A stretch of DNA of 64,000 nucleotides from positions 496,001 through 560,000 of the forward strand of contig NZ_CP027942.1 of NCBI RefSeq assembly GCF_005484985.1, read 5' to 3'. A program made the translations under genes and the position numbers. The stretch is from Agrococcus sp. SGAir0287. GTDB lineage: Bacteria > Actinomycetota > Actinomycetes > Actinomycetales > Microbacteriaceae. Numbering within the stretch: position 1 is the stretch's first letter; each line of letters opens with the position of its first letter. The notes under the pieces were generated by a model. That model was not told the origin of the DNA. It saw only the letters and a list, made by a program, of their open reading frames with translations, and did no database searches. This document shows positions 26,099-33,676 of this stretch, piece after piece.

Positions 26099-26450
26099 CG
26101 CGCACAGCTCACCGGCGGCGATGCGCTCCCGAGCGGACGAGGGCGAGGATCGGTCTCGACCGTCGCCCAGTCGTCCACGATCTGCTGGTCGGTGAGCCGC
26201 ACGACGAGGGAGCCGAGCGTGACCAGCCGCCCGTCGCGAGCGCGATCGGCGGCCTGCGCCTCCCAGCCGGCGTGATGCTCCCCGCCGTCGCACTCGATCA
26301 CGAGCCGGTCGCCGACGAGCAGATCGACGCGAGCATCGCCGATCCGGACCTGCGTTCGCACGTCGACGTTGCGCGCTCAGGCGCAGGGGCACCATGCTCT
26401 CGAGCCCTGACTCGGCGGCGTCGACCGCGTCGGTGACGTCGCACCGTGCG
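26096..26450 (-). pseudogene. Remnant of a DUF559 (Vsr-like endonuclease) protein, frameshifted
   Basis: Reading leftward from about 26450, one frame gives VTDAVDAAESGLESMVPLRL, typical of the segment before the nuclease domain in actinobacterial DUF559 proteins. Near 26365-26385 the match switches frame and continues as VRTQVRIGDARVDLLVGD, RLVIECDGGEHH and LVVRLTDQQIVDDW, the Vsr-like core with the catalytic E-x-D. The N-terminal two-thirds of a usual protein is missing and cut off at the neighbouring gene. This is a decayed fragment. Confidence 0.7.
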
Positions 26451-26456
26451 CGACCC

Positions 26457-26801
26457 TCAGGGCTCGCGGAGGAGCACGATCGCGCCGACGTCGACCCGGT
26501 CGACGACGAGCGCGCGGATCGCGTCGACGTCGGCAGGCGAGCAGTCGAGCAGCACCTTCACCTCGGCGTCGCGCTTGCCGAGGTCGACCGAGACGGTGAC
26601 CCCGACGACGCCTGCGCCCTCGGCCGAGCCGCGGAAGACGTCGATGCCATCGCCGTCGCCCGCGCGCGTGCCCTCGAGATAGCCGTAGTCGACGGGGTAG
26701 ACGACGTCCTCGTGGTGCGGATGCGTCGATCCGCGGGGGCGATCGATGACGATGCTCGACGACTCGACGAGGGCGTCGAGCGTCGCGAAGAGGTCAGCCA
26801 T
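26457..26801 (-). CDS. Compact inorganic-pyrophosphatase-like protein
   Basis: A 114-residue protein. IVIDRPRGS, VVYPVDYGYLEGT and GDGDGIDVF correspond to the family I pyrophosphatase core (YPxxYG and DGDPLDV), and KRDAEVKVLL to the later D-x-K segment. It is about 60 residues shorter than true Ppa enzymes. Similar short proteins occur in Firmicutes and actinobacteria; whether they hydrolyse pyrophosphate is not known to me. CAGCAT lies 6 bases before the ATG. It is the last gene of a minus-strand run. Confidence 0.75.
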   Translation of the reverse strand: MADLFATLDALVESSSIVIDRPRGSTHPHHEDVVYPVDYGYLEGTRAGDGDGIDVFRGSAEGAGVVGVTVSVDLGKRDAEVKVLLDCSPADVDAIRALVVDRVDVGAIVLLREP

Positions 26802-26847
26802 GGGCCCATGCTGGCACGCCTCGCGGACGCCTGCGGGGGCTGGACGG

Positions 26848-27246
26848 TCAGTGCAGGAGGTGCTCGAACGGCACGACGGGGACGATGCCCTCGGCCGCCG
26901 CGGCGAGCGCGGGATCGTCGGTGACGAGCGCGTCCGCCTGCAGCCGCGCGACCGCGAGATGCTCGGCGTCGCCGATCTCGTCGCGGTCCTGATCGCGTGC
27001 GATCGACCACGCGGTCGCACGCGAGACGCGATCGCCGAGCAGGCGGATCCTGATGGCGGTGACGCGGTCGAGCACCGCCTTCGCCTCCGCCTCCGAGCGC
27101 TCGCCGGCGCGGACCTGGCGGTAGACGATCGCCATGGCGTCGCTGCGCAGCGAGCCGCGCCCGACGAGTGCGTGGCCGGGCGCGAGCGGCACGTCCGACT
27201 CGGCGAGGCGCAGCAGCGCCGCACCGTCGAGCGCGAAGCGGGTCAC
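26848..27246 (-). CDS. PIN-domain protein without adjacent antitoxin
   Basis: A 132-residue protein with the PIN/VapC ribonuclease layout: RFALDGAALLRL (first Asp, D7), EIGDAEHLAVARLQADALVTDD (central and C-terminal acids). The middle is a long helical region. VapC toxins normally follow a small antitoxin gene; here the upstream gene is an ABM monooxygenase overlapping by 4 bases (GTGA) and no antitoxin is visible. It may therefore be a non-toxin PIN nuclease or an orphan toxin. Confidence 0.7.
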   Translation of the reverse strand: MTRFALDGAALLRLAESDVPLAPGHALVGRGSLRSDAMAIVYRQVRAGERSEAEAKAVLDRVTAIRIRLLGDRVSRATAWSIARDQDRDEIGDAEHLAVARLQADALVTDDPALAAAAEGIVPVVPFEHLLH

Positions 27247-27557
27247 GGTGCGAGCCCGTCCGCGAGCGGCGAGCCGACGACGTCGAAGCGGAAGCCGCCC
27301 ATCTCGCCCGACAGCAGCGGCATCGCCTCCTCGATCGCGGCGCGCACCGACGGCAGCCCGAGCGAGGCCGCATGCGCCTCCTGCGACATCCAGAGCTCGG
27401 CGACGAAGACCGTGTCGGGGTGATCGTGGGCGACGCCGACGTCGTAGCGCAGGCAGCCGATGCTCGCGAGCTCGTCGCTCGGTCGCGTGAGGAGGGCGAC
27501 GAGCTCGTCGCGCCTGCCGGGGAGGGTGCCGAGGGTGCCGACGTTCGCGAAGACCAT
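27243..27557 (-). CDS. Antibiotic biosynthesis monooxygenase (ABM) family protein
   Basis: A 104-residue ferredoxin-like protein: VGTLGTLPGRRDELVALL, GCLRYDVGVAHDHPDTVFVAELW and EAHAASLGLPSVRAAIEE. Members such as YgiN oxidise quinols or polyketides without a cofactor, usually as dimers. TAGCCT lies 7 bases before the ATG at 27557, so the longer frame upstream is not used. It overlaps the PIN gene by 4 bases, implying co-expression. Confidence 0.82.
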   Translation of the reverse strand: MVFANVGTLGTLPGRRDELVALLTRPSDELASIGCLRYDVGVAHDHPDTVFVAELWMSQEAHAASLGLPSVRAAIEEAMPLLSGEMGGFRFDVVGSPLADGLAP

Positions 27558-27596
27558 GCGCGTCAGGCTAGCGACCACCACCCACGGCGACGGCGC

Positions 27597-28703
27597 TCAG
27601 GCGAGCGCAGGCACCGCCTCGACGCCGAGCGCGGCAGCGACGCCCGGGTTCGTGATCGCGCCGGCGTGCACGTTGACGCCACGCGCGAGCGCGGCGTCGG
27701 CGCGCGCCGCCTGCTCCCAGCCGAGGTCGGCGATGCGCAGCACGTACGGCAGCGTCGCGTTCGTGAGGGCGCGCGTCGACGTCTCGGGCACGGCCCCGGG
27801 GATGTTCGCGACGCACGAGTAGAGCGCGTCGTGCACGGCGTAGACGGGGTCCGCGTGCGTCGTCGGGCGCGATCCCTCGAAGCATCCGCCCTGGTCGATC
27901 GCGATGTCGACGAGCACCGAGCCGGGGCGCATGGCCGCGACCATGTCGTCGGTCACGAGCTTCGGCGCCGCGGCTCCGGGCACGAGCACCGAGCCGATCA
28001 CGAGGTCGGCGTCGGCGACCTGGTCGGCGATCTCGAGGCGCGACGAGTGGCGCGTCTGGATCGTCGTGCCGAAGGATGCCTCGAGCTGCCGCAGGCGGGG
28101 GATCGACAGGTCGATGACCGTGACGTCCGCGCCGAGGCCGACGGCGTTGCGGGCCGCATGCTCGCCGGCGACGCCGCCGCCGATGACCACGACCTTCGCG
28201 CGCCGGGTGCCGGGCACGCCGCCGAGCAGGATGCCGCGGCCGCCCGCGGGCCCCATGAGGTGATGCGCGCCCATGACGATCGACAGGCGTCCCGCCACCT
28301 CGCTCATCGGGGCGAGCAGCGGCAGGGAGCGGTCGTCGAGCTGCACCGTCTCGTAGGCGATCGCCGTCGAGCCCGCGCCGACGAGCGCGTGCGCGGTGTC
28401 GGCGGCGGCGGCGAGATGCAGGTAGGTGAAGACGACCTGACCATCGCGCATCCGGTGGAACTCCGGCTCGATGGGCTCCTTGACCTTCAGCAGGAGGTCG
28501 CCCTTCGCCCACGCCTCGTCGGCGTCGGCGGCGATGCGCGCGCCCGCGGCGACGTACGCCTCGTCCGAGATGCGCGAGCCGACGCCCGCGCCGTGCTCGA
28601 TCCACACCTCGTGGCCGCGGCCGACGAGCGCGTCGACGCCGGCGGGCGTGATCGCGACGCGCTGCTCGCTCGGCTTGATCTCTGCGGGGACGGCGATGCG
28701 CAT
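27597..28703 (-). CDS. ald: Alanine dehydrogenase
   Basis: A 368-residue NAD-dependent enzyme interconverting L-alanine and pyruvate plus ammonia. Motifs: [17 protein letters not shown] at the N terminus, LLKVKEP (catalytic Lys), FTYLHLA (catalytic His), Rossmann [13 protein letters not shown] with VTVID, and [19 protein letters not shown]. Length and order match Ald. It is divergent from an Lrp/AsnC regulator, the known arrangement for inducible ald (AldR in mycobacteria). This would support use of alanine as carbon or nitrogen source. Confidence 0.96.
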   Translation of the reverse strand: MRIAVPAEIKPSEQRVAITPAGVDALVGRGHEVWIEHGAGVGSRISDEAYVAAGARIAADADEAWAKGDLLLKVKEPIEPEFHRMRDGQVVFTYLHLAAAADTAHALVGAGSTAIAYETVQLDDRSLPLLAPMSEVAGRLSIVMGAHHLMGPAGGRGILLGGVPGTRRAKVVVIGGGVAGEHAARNAVGLGADVTVIDLSIPRLRQLEASFGTTIQTRHSSRLEIADQVADADLVIGSVLVPGAAAPKLVTDDMVAAMRPGSVLVDIAIDQGGCFEGSRPTTHADPVYAVHDALYSCVANIPGAVPETSTRALTNATLPYVLRIADLGWEQAARADAALARGVNVHAGAITNPGVAAALGVEAVPALA

Positions 28704-28786
28704 GTCGGCTCCTGATCGGTGGGCGCGGCGGTGTGCCACTCGAATGCACCCATGATGGGAGGAAGTGGCAGGATGCGGGCGTGGGG

Positions 28787-28832
28787 CCGAAGCATTGCCC
28801 GTCGATCTGCCGCATCCGATCGAATGCTTCGG
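28787..28832. promoter_or_regulatory. Inverted repeat in the ald-lrp intergenic region
   Basis: CCGAAGCATT (28787-28796) is the exact reverse complement of AATGCTTCGG (28823-28832), arms 26 bases apart. A third related copy, CGAATGCA, lies at 28741-28748 nearer ald. The spacing by turns of the helix suits a multimeric Lrp-type protein. This is the likely site of control of ald and of autoregulation. Confidence 0.5.
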
Positions 28833-28865
28833 GCCGAGGATGCGAAGTGCTCAGGAGGGTCGCGG

Positions 28866-29345
28866 ATGCTGCAGGACCACGGGGACCTCGACGAGGTCGA
28901 CGCCGAGCTCGTGCGACTCCTGGTCGAGGATGCGCGCACGTCGAATCGACAGCTCGCTCGTGCCGTCGGGCTCGCCGAGTCGACGGTGCACGCGCGCGTC
29001 CGGCGACTCGAGGAGCGCGGGGTCGTGGCCGGCTACGAGGCGGTCGTGCGCCAGGAGCGCGTGGGGCACGGCCTGCAGGCGCTCGTCCACGTGACGCTGC
29101 GGCCCGGCGCGAGGCAGACGAGCATCACGGCGTTCTCGGAGCGCGTGCGCGGGCTGCCGCAGGTGAGCCAGCTCTTCTTCCTCGGCGGCGTCGACGACTT
29201 CATCGTCCACGTCGCCGTCGCCGACTCGTCGGGGCTGCGCCGGTTCGTGGTCGAGCACCTCTCGGGCGACCAGACGGTCGCGTCGACGCGCACGAGCATC
29301 GTCTTCGACTACCGCCGCAACGTGTCGACGGCGTCCTTCGACTGA
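28866..29345 (+). CDS. Lrp/AsnC family regulator, probably of ald
   Basis: A 159-residue protein. The N-terminal helix-turn-helix (DAELVRLLVEDARTSNRQLA, VGLAESTVHARVRRLEERGV) is joined to a RAM ligand-binding domain (LVHVTLRPGARQ, FLGGVDDFIVHVAVADSSGL). The domain order and size match AldR-type regulators. The ATG at 28866 was chosen because it gives the canonical spacing to the HTH. It is divergent from ald with an inverted repeat between them. Confidence 0.9.
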   Translation: MLQDHGDLDEVDAELVRLLVEDARTSNRQLARAVGLAESTVHARVRRLEERGVVAGYEAVVRQERVGHGLQALVHVTLRPGARQTSITAFSERVRGLPQVSQLFFLGGVDDFIVHVAVADSSGLRRFVVEHLSGDQTVASTRTSIVFDYRRNVSTASFD

Positions 29346-29375
29346 GGCGCGGCCCCAGGGTTCGTGACGGTCACC

Positions 29376-30047
29376 GGTGGGCTCGCTTCGAGGCTCGCTG
29401 CGCTCGCACCTCACCGAGCGGTGCTGGTGGTCGTGGCGGTGGGCTCGCTTCGGGGCTCGCTGCGCTCGCGCCTCATCGAGCGGTGCTGGTGGTCGTGGCG
29501 GTGGGCTCGCTTCGGGGCTCGCTGCGTTCGCGCCTCGCCGAGCGGTGCTGGTGGTCGTGGCGGTGGGCTCGCTTCGGGGCTCGCTGCGCTCGCACCTCAC
29601 CGAGCGGTGCTGGTGGTCGTGGCGGTGGGCTCGCTTCGAGGCTCGCTGCGCTCGCACCTCATCGAGCGGTGCGGGTGGTCGTGGCGGTGGGCTCGCTTCG
29701 AGGCTCGCTGCGCTCGCACCTCACCGAGCGGTGCTGGTGGTCGTGGCGGTGGGCTCGCTTCGAGGCTCGCTGCGCTCGCAGCTCGCCGAGCGGTGCTGGT
29801 GGTCGTGGCGGTGGGCTCGCTTCGAGGCTCGCTGCGCTCGCACCTCACCGAGCGGTGCTGGTGGTCGTGGCGGTGGGCTCGCTTCGAGGCTCGCTGCGCT
29901 CGCACCTCACCGAGCGGTGCTGGTGGTCGTGGCCGTGGGCTCGCTTCGAGGCTCGCTGCGCTCGCACCTCACCGAGCGGTGCTGGTGGTCGTGGCCGGGG
30001 GCTCGCTTCGCCGCTCGCTGCGCTCGCACCTCACCGAGCGGTGCTGG
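29376..30047. repeat. Tandem array: eleven contiguous 62-bp units
   Basis: Units begin at 29376, 29438, 29500, 29562, 29624, 29686, 29748, 29810, 29872, 29934 and 29996 (last one incomplete). Each runs GGTGGGCTCGCTTCGAGG, then CTCGCTGCGCTCGCACC, then TCACCGAGCGGTGCTGG, then TGGTCGTGGC, with no spacers. Units 6, 8 and 9 are identical; units 2-5 and the last two carry the changes. Each unit has a CACCG-AG-CGGTG dyad. Since 62 is not a multiple of 3, every frame cycles through the unit and stays open by composition; these frames are not genes. The array fills the gap between lrp and the convergent osmC-like gene. Confidence 0.95.
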
Positions 30048-30073
30048 ACGTCGAAGCGCGCCCGGCATGCGAG

Positions 30074-30105
30074 GACGCCCCGCGACCGAGCGGTCGCGGG
30101 GCGTC
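30074..30105. terminator. Strong hairpin terminator
   Basis: GACGCCCCGCGACC (30074-30087) pairs perfectly with GGTCGCGGGGCGTC (30092-30105) over a GAGC loop, 15 bases past the end of the osmC-like gene on the minus strand. The top of the stem reads ACCGAGCGGT, the same core as the dyad inside the 62-bp repeats. Confidence 0.85.
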
Positions 30106-30120
30106 GCGCGCGGTACGGGG

Positions 30121-30543
30121 TCAGCCCTCGAGCGTCGCGCTCGCGAGCGTGATCTCGATGCCGGCGAGCGCCTGCGAGACGGGGCAGCCCGCCTTCGCCT
30201 CGCCGGCGATGCGCTCGAACTCGGCCTGGTCGAGCCCCGGCACCGTCGCCGTGACGGTGAGGGTCGAGCCCGTGATGCCCTGACCGGGCACGAAGCCGAC
30301 CTCGGCGCTGGTCGAGATGCTCGTCGGCGTGTGCCCGGCCTCGCCGAGCGCGTGCGCGAGGGCCATCGAGAAGCACGACGCGTGCGCGCCCGCGATGAGG
30401 CCCTCGGGCGTCGTCTGGCCCGTGCCCTCGGCGCGCGCCTTCCACGTCACCTGCGTCTCGAGGCCGGACTTCAGCGTCGTGGTGCCGGAACCGTCGGCGA
30501 GGCCGCCGTTCCAGACGGTGCTCGCGCTGCTCGTGACTGCCAT
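30121..30543 (-). CDS. OsmC family peroxiredoxin
   Basis: A 140-residue thiol peroxidase of the OsmC/Ohr superfamily, reducing organic hydroperoxides. The two catalytic cysteines are visible in AGAHASCFSMALAHALG and AGCPVSQAL, and TTPEGLIAGAHASC is the family's helical segment. VTWKARAEGTGQTTPEG matches the OsmC rather than Ohr type. A GGGAG site precedes the ATG. Termination is at the hairpin 30074-30105. Confidence 0.92.
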   Translation of the reverse strand: MAVTSSASTVWNGGLADGSGTTTLKSGLETQVTWKARAEGTGQTTPEGLIAGAHASCFSMALAHALGEAGHTPTSISTSAEVGFVPGQGITGSTLTVTATVPGLDQAEFERIAGEAKAGCPVSQALAGIEITLASATLEG

Positions 30544-30628
30544 GGGTGGCTCCCTTCGTCGGTGGCACCCAGGCTACGACCGGCTGGGGTCTTCGCGCCG
30601 GGGCTAGCCTCGGACGCGGGAGGCTGGC

Positions 30629-32395
30629 ATGGAGGAGCACCTCGTCGAGCAGGTGACGATCGTCGCCGTCGTCGGCATCGTCATCGTGGGCGCCGTCTCG
30701 GCGATCGCCGGGCGCATCGGCGTCGCGGCGCCGCTGCTGCTCACGGTCGTCGGCATCGCCCTCGGCTTCCTGCCCGGCGCATCCGAGGTCGTCGTCGATC
30801 CCGAGATCATCCTCACGGTCGTGCTGCCGCCCCTGCTGTATGCGGCGGCGCTGCAGGTGCCGTTCGTCGACTTCCGCCGCAACATCCGCGTCATCGCGTT
30901 GCTCGCCGTCGTGCTCGTCGTCGTGTCGGCCGTGGTCGTCGGCGGGCTCGTCGCGTGGATCTGGCCCGCGGTCGGGCTCGCGCTCGCGATCGCGCTCGGC
31001 GCGGTCGTGGCGCCTCCGGACGCCGTCGCCGCCACGTCGCTGGGCAAGCGCCTCGGCCTGCCGCCGCGCATCGTGACGATCCTCGAGGGCGAGGGGCTCG
31101 TCAACGACGCGACCGCGCTCGTGCTGCTGTCGACGGCGGTGGGCATCGCGGTCGACGCCGGCGACGGCACCGCCGCCGTCGAGCTCGGCGACGTCGCGGG
31201 CACGTTCGCATGGGCGGTCGTCGGCGCCGTGCTGCTCGGGCTGCTCGTCGGTGCGCTCGCGGTCGCCGTGCGCGCGCGCATCCACGACCTCGTGCTCGAC
31301 ACCGCGCTGTCGATCGTCGTGCCGTTCATCGCCTTCCTCGCCGCCGAGGCCGTCGCTGCGTCGGGCGTCGTCGCCGTCGTCGTCGCCGGGATCGTCGTCG
31401 GCAACGCCGGGCCGGGGCGCATCGGCGCGCGCGAGCGGCAGAGCGAGCGCACGAGCTGGCAGACGTTCACGCTCGTCATCGAGCACGCCGTGTTCCTCTA
31501 CATGGGGCTGCGGCTGCGCCCGGTCGTCGACGCCGTCGAGTCCGCCGAGCAGTCGCTGTGGGAGGTCGTGGGCGTCGGTCTGCTCGTCACGCTCGTGCTC
31601 ATCCTCCTGCGCTTCGCGACGATGCCGCTGCTGCTGTGGTCGATCCGCTTCCGCACCCGAAGGCTCGAGCGTCAGCAGGAGCTCGGCACGCGCCGGATGC
31701 GGCTCGCCGACGAGCGCTTCGCCGACGTCGACGACGAGCGCGTCGTCGGCAGGCTCGAGCAGTTCCGCAGGAGGCTGGAGTCGCAGGCGCACGACGTGAC
31801 CGCCGAGCGCGACCAGGCGCTCGGCTGGCGCGACGGCGCCGTGCTCGGCTGGGCGGGCATGCGCGGCGTCGTCACGGTCGCGGCGGTGCAGACGCTGCCG
31901 CACGACCATCCCTTCTACGCGGCGCTCGTGCTCGTCGCCTTCGTCGTCGCCATCGTCACGTTGCTCGTGCAGGGCCTCACGCTGCCCGCGCTCGTGCGCG
32001 CGCTGCGGCCGCGCACGGACTCGAGCGTCGAGGAGCGCACCGAGCTCATCGACCTCACGCGGCGCTGCGCCGAGGCGGGAAGCGCCGCGATGGCGGAGGC
32101 GATGGACGGCCTCGCGTCGCCCATCGACGAGTCGATGCGCGACGAGCTGCTGCAGATGCCGGCGCGCCGCGTCGAGCGCGCGTCGGCGATGCTCGGCGTC
32201 GGCGACGACGCCGACGAGGAGCGGCGACGCGCGTTCGTGCGCGTCCGTCGCGCGCAGCTCGCCGCCGAGCGCGCGGTGCTCAAGGCCGAGCGGCGGCGCG
32301 GGGCGTTCTCGTCCGAGACGATCGCGGCCATGCAGCGGCAGCTCGACGTGCTCGAGGTGCAGCTCGACGCCCTGGCCGGGCAGGACGACGACTGA
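30629..32395 (+). CDS. Na+/H+ antiporter (CPA1/NhaP type)
   Basis: A 588-residue membrane protein with 10-12 helices in the first 440 residues. PPLLYAAALQVPFVDFRRN, APPDAVAATSLGKRLGLPPRI and EGEGLVNDATALVL (with the ND ion-binding pair) are the CPA1 signatures. The C-terminal 150 residues are hydrophilic and helical (AMDGLASPIDESMRDELLQ), a cytosolic regulatory tail. It exchanges Na+ or K+ for H+ in pH and salt homeostasis. GGGAGG precedes the ATG. Confidence 0.92.
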   Translation: MEEHLVEQVTIVAVVGIVIVGAVSAIAGRIGVAAPLLLTVVGIALGFLPGASEVVVDPEIILTVVLPPLLYAAALQVPFVDFRRNIRVIALLAVVLVVVSAVVVGGLVAWIWPAVGLALAIALGAVVAPPDAVAATSLGKRLGLPPRIVTILEGEGLVNDATALVLLSTAVGIAVDAGDGTAAVELGDVAGTFAWAVVGAVLLGLLVGALAVAVRARIHDLVLDTALSIVVPFIAFLAAEAVAASGVVAVVVAGIVVGNAGPGRIGARERQSERTSWQTFTLVIEHAVFLYMGLRLRPVVDAVESAEQSLWEVVGVGLLVTLVLILLRFATMPLLLWSIRFRTRRLERQQELGTRRMRLADERFADVDDERVVGRLEQFRRRLESQAHDVTAERDQALGWRDGAVLGWAGMRGVVTVAAVQTLPHDHPFYAALVLVAFVVAIVTLLVQGLTLPALVRALRPRTDSSVEERTELIDLTRRCAEAGSAAMAEAMDGLASPIDESMRDELLQMPARRVERASAMLGVGDDADEERRRAFVRVRRAQLAAERAVLKAERRRGAFSSETIAAMQRQLDVLEVQLDALAGQDDD

Positions 32396-32413
32396 CGCGT
32401 CGACGCGCTCCGC

Positions 32414-32905
32414 TCAGTCGCGGCAGTCGGCGTCGACGAGGTCGCGCACATGCGCGAGGAACGCCGCGAACCGCACGGCCTCGGCGGGATCGAGCTCGGC
32501 GGCGGCTGCCTTGATCGCCGGCGCCAGCTGGTCGGCCGTGTCGGGAGCGTTGCGGGAGGACGGCTCGAGCAGCTTGCTCCGACGGTCGTCCGCGTGCTGC
32601 CGCGTCGAGATGAGGCCGCCCTCCTGCAGGCGGCGCACGATCGCCGACACCGACGGCGTCGTGAGCCCGAGGTGGGTCGCGAGCTCCGTGGGCGTCGCGG
32701 GCTTGCCGGCATCCGATCGCTCGGCGATGAAGCGCATCGCCTCGCGCTCGCTGTGGCCGGGGCCGCAGGACGCCTGGCGTCGACGCGAGAGGCGCGACTC
32801 GGCGAGCCGCAGCTCCTCGACGGCCCACGTGAGCTGCGTCACGGGGTCGTCGCCCGGCACGTCGACGGGAGCCTCGGCGGCGTCGCGCGTCGTCGATGTG
32901 GTCAT
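32414..32905 (-). CDS. MarR family transcriptional regulator
   Basis: A 163-residue regulator. The winged helix is TPTELATHLGLTTPSVSAIVRRLQEGGLISTRQHADDRRSKLLEP (recognition helix at TTPSVSAIVRRL; wing with DDRR). Helices at both ends form the dimer interface. The ATG at 32905 follows GGAGGAG. A short palindrome at 32946-32956 is probably its own operator. It converges with the antiporter gene. Confidence 0.88.
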   Translation of the reverse strand: MTTSTTRDAAEAPVDVPGDDPVTQLTWAVEELRLAESRLSRRRQASCGPGHSEREAMRFIAERSDAGKPATPTELATHLGLTTPSVSAIVRRLQEGGLISTRQHADDRRSKLLEPSSRNAPDTADQLAPAIKAAAAELDPAEAVRFAAFLAHVRDLVDADCRD

Positions 32906-32945
32906 GCTCGCCTCCTCCGGCCCGTCCCGCACGATCGGGGTTCGC

Positions 32946-32956
32946 TAGAGACTCTA
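32946..32956. promoter_or_regulatory. MarR-type palindrome TAGAG-A-CTCTA
   Basis: A perfect inverted repeat TAGAG (32946-32950) / CTCTA (32952-32956), 41 bases upstream of the MarR ATG on the minus strand. Compact AT-containing palindromes like this are typical MarR sites and stand out in this GC-rich DNA. Confidence 0.55.
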
Positions 32957-33012
32957 ATCACATCGCGCGTCGGCGGGGCGCATGCGCGCGCGGAGGACAT
33001 GCCGCATCCCCG

Positions 33013-33576
33013 TCAGGCTGCCATGAGCGGCGCGAACGGGCTCGCCGCCGAGGGGTCGCCCTCGGGGGACGCCGAGCGCGCGAGTCGGAAGTGCTCCGCG
33101 ATGGCGTCGAGCGACGAGTCGGGCACGTCGTGCATGTCGTAGCCCGCGTCGAGGTCGACGTGGCTGAGCTCGAGCCACGCGAGGTGGTCGAGGGCGTGGG
33201 CGGATGCGCGACGGGCCTCGTCGGTCGCCGAGCGCATCGCGCCCGCGTGCTCCTGCAGCGCGCCCAGCGCACCGCCGAGCGCCGAGGTGAGCGCGGCGAC
33301 GAGATCGGCCGGGGCGAGCTCGAGCAGTCGATCGGCGGGCGGGGCGGCGACGTCGTCGCCGTCGATCTCGCGCGTGCGGCGCTCGGCGCGCCTCGCCATG
33401 CGCGCGACGACGTGGCGTCGCGTGCCGAGCGCCGAGCGCGCCGGCACCGCGAGCTCGCCGTCGCTGAGCCGCAGCACCGCCGTGAGGAGGCGGAGCGTCG
33501 CGGCGCGCAGGTGCGGCAGCAGCTCGGGCACGCCGTCGGCGACGAGGTCGCCCGGGGTCTCGGAGGCGATGGTCAT
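33013..33576 (-). CDS. Mycothiol-dependent maleylpyruvate isomerase-like (DinB fold) protein
   Basis: A 187-residue protein. HLRAATLRLLTAVLRLSDGE and HALDHLAWLELSHVDLDAGY correspond to the MDMPI N-terminal four-helix bundle, where E-x-x-H-x-V-D-L binds metal. Such proteins use mycothiol as cofactor in isomerisation or detoxification; many have unknown substrates. The ATG overlaps the stop of the preceding 30-codon gene (ATGA), so translation is coupled to it and to the DUF7882 gene upstream. Confidence 0.78.
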   Translation of the reverse strand: MTIASETPGDLVADGVPELLPHLRAATLRLLTAVLRLSDGELAVPARSALGTRRHVVARMARRAERRTREIDGDDVAAPPADRLLELAPADLVAALTSALGGALGALQEHAGAMRSATDEARRASAHALDHLAWLELSHVDLDAGYDMHDVPDSSLDAIAEHFRLARSASPEGDPSAASPFAPLMAA

Positions 33577-33665
33577 TCGGTGGCCTCGACGTCCTCGATC
33601 GATCCGTGACGGAGCGTCGACGGCGAGACGACCTGCGCCTCCCACTCGTCCCATGCGTCGGTCAT
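33573..33665 (-). CDS. 30-residue microprotein between DUF7882 and MDMPI-like genes
   Basis: A 30-codon frame (starts MTDAWDEWEAQVV, ends GSIEDVEATE) with the ribosome binding site GAGGAGC about 8 bases before its ATG, and a stop overlapping the next ATG by 4 bases. It begins 11 bases after the DUF7882 stop. The protein is acidic with two tryptophans near the start. The spacing, ribosome binding site and coupling argue that it is translated; function unknown. Confidence 0.55.
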   Translation of the reverse strand: MTDAWDEWEAQVVSPSTLRHGSIEDVEATE

Positions 33666-33676
33666 CGTCCTGCTCC

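Noticed and set aside
25873..26361. Intact 162-residue DUF559 protein
   Set aside because: Family similarity starts in another frame upstream and the C-terminal half is antisense to the Old Yellow Enzyme gene; better explained as a frameshifted remnant.
26848..27246. A standard VapBC toxin-antitoxin pair
   Set aside because: No small DNA-binding antitoxin frame lies upstream or downstream; the coupled gene is an ABM monooxygenase.
29376..30047. CRISPR array
   Set aside because: The units abut with no unique spacers, the repeat is too long (62 bp), and no cas genes are present.
29364..32514. Very long reading frames through the 62-bp array (up to about 1,000 codons)
   Set aside because: The period is not a multiple of 3 and all frames are open by composition. 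The frames run on as shadows of the antiporter gene, and no start or ribosome binding site fits.
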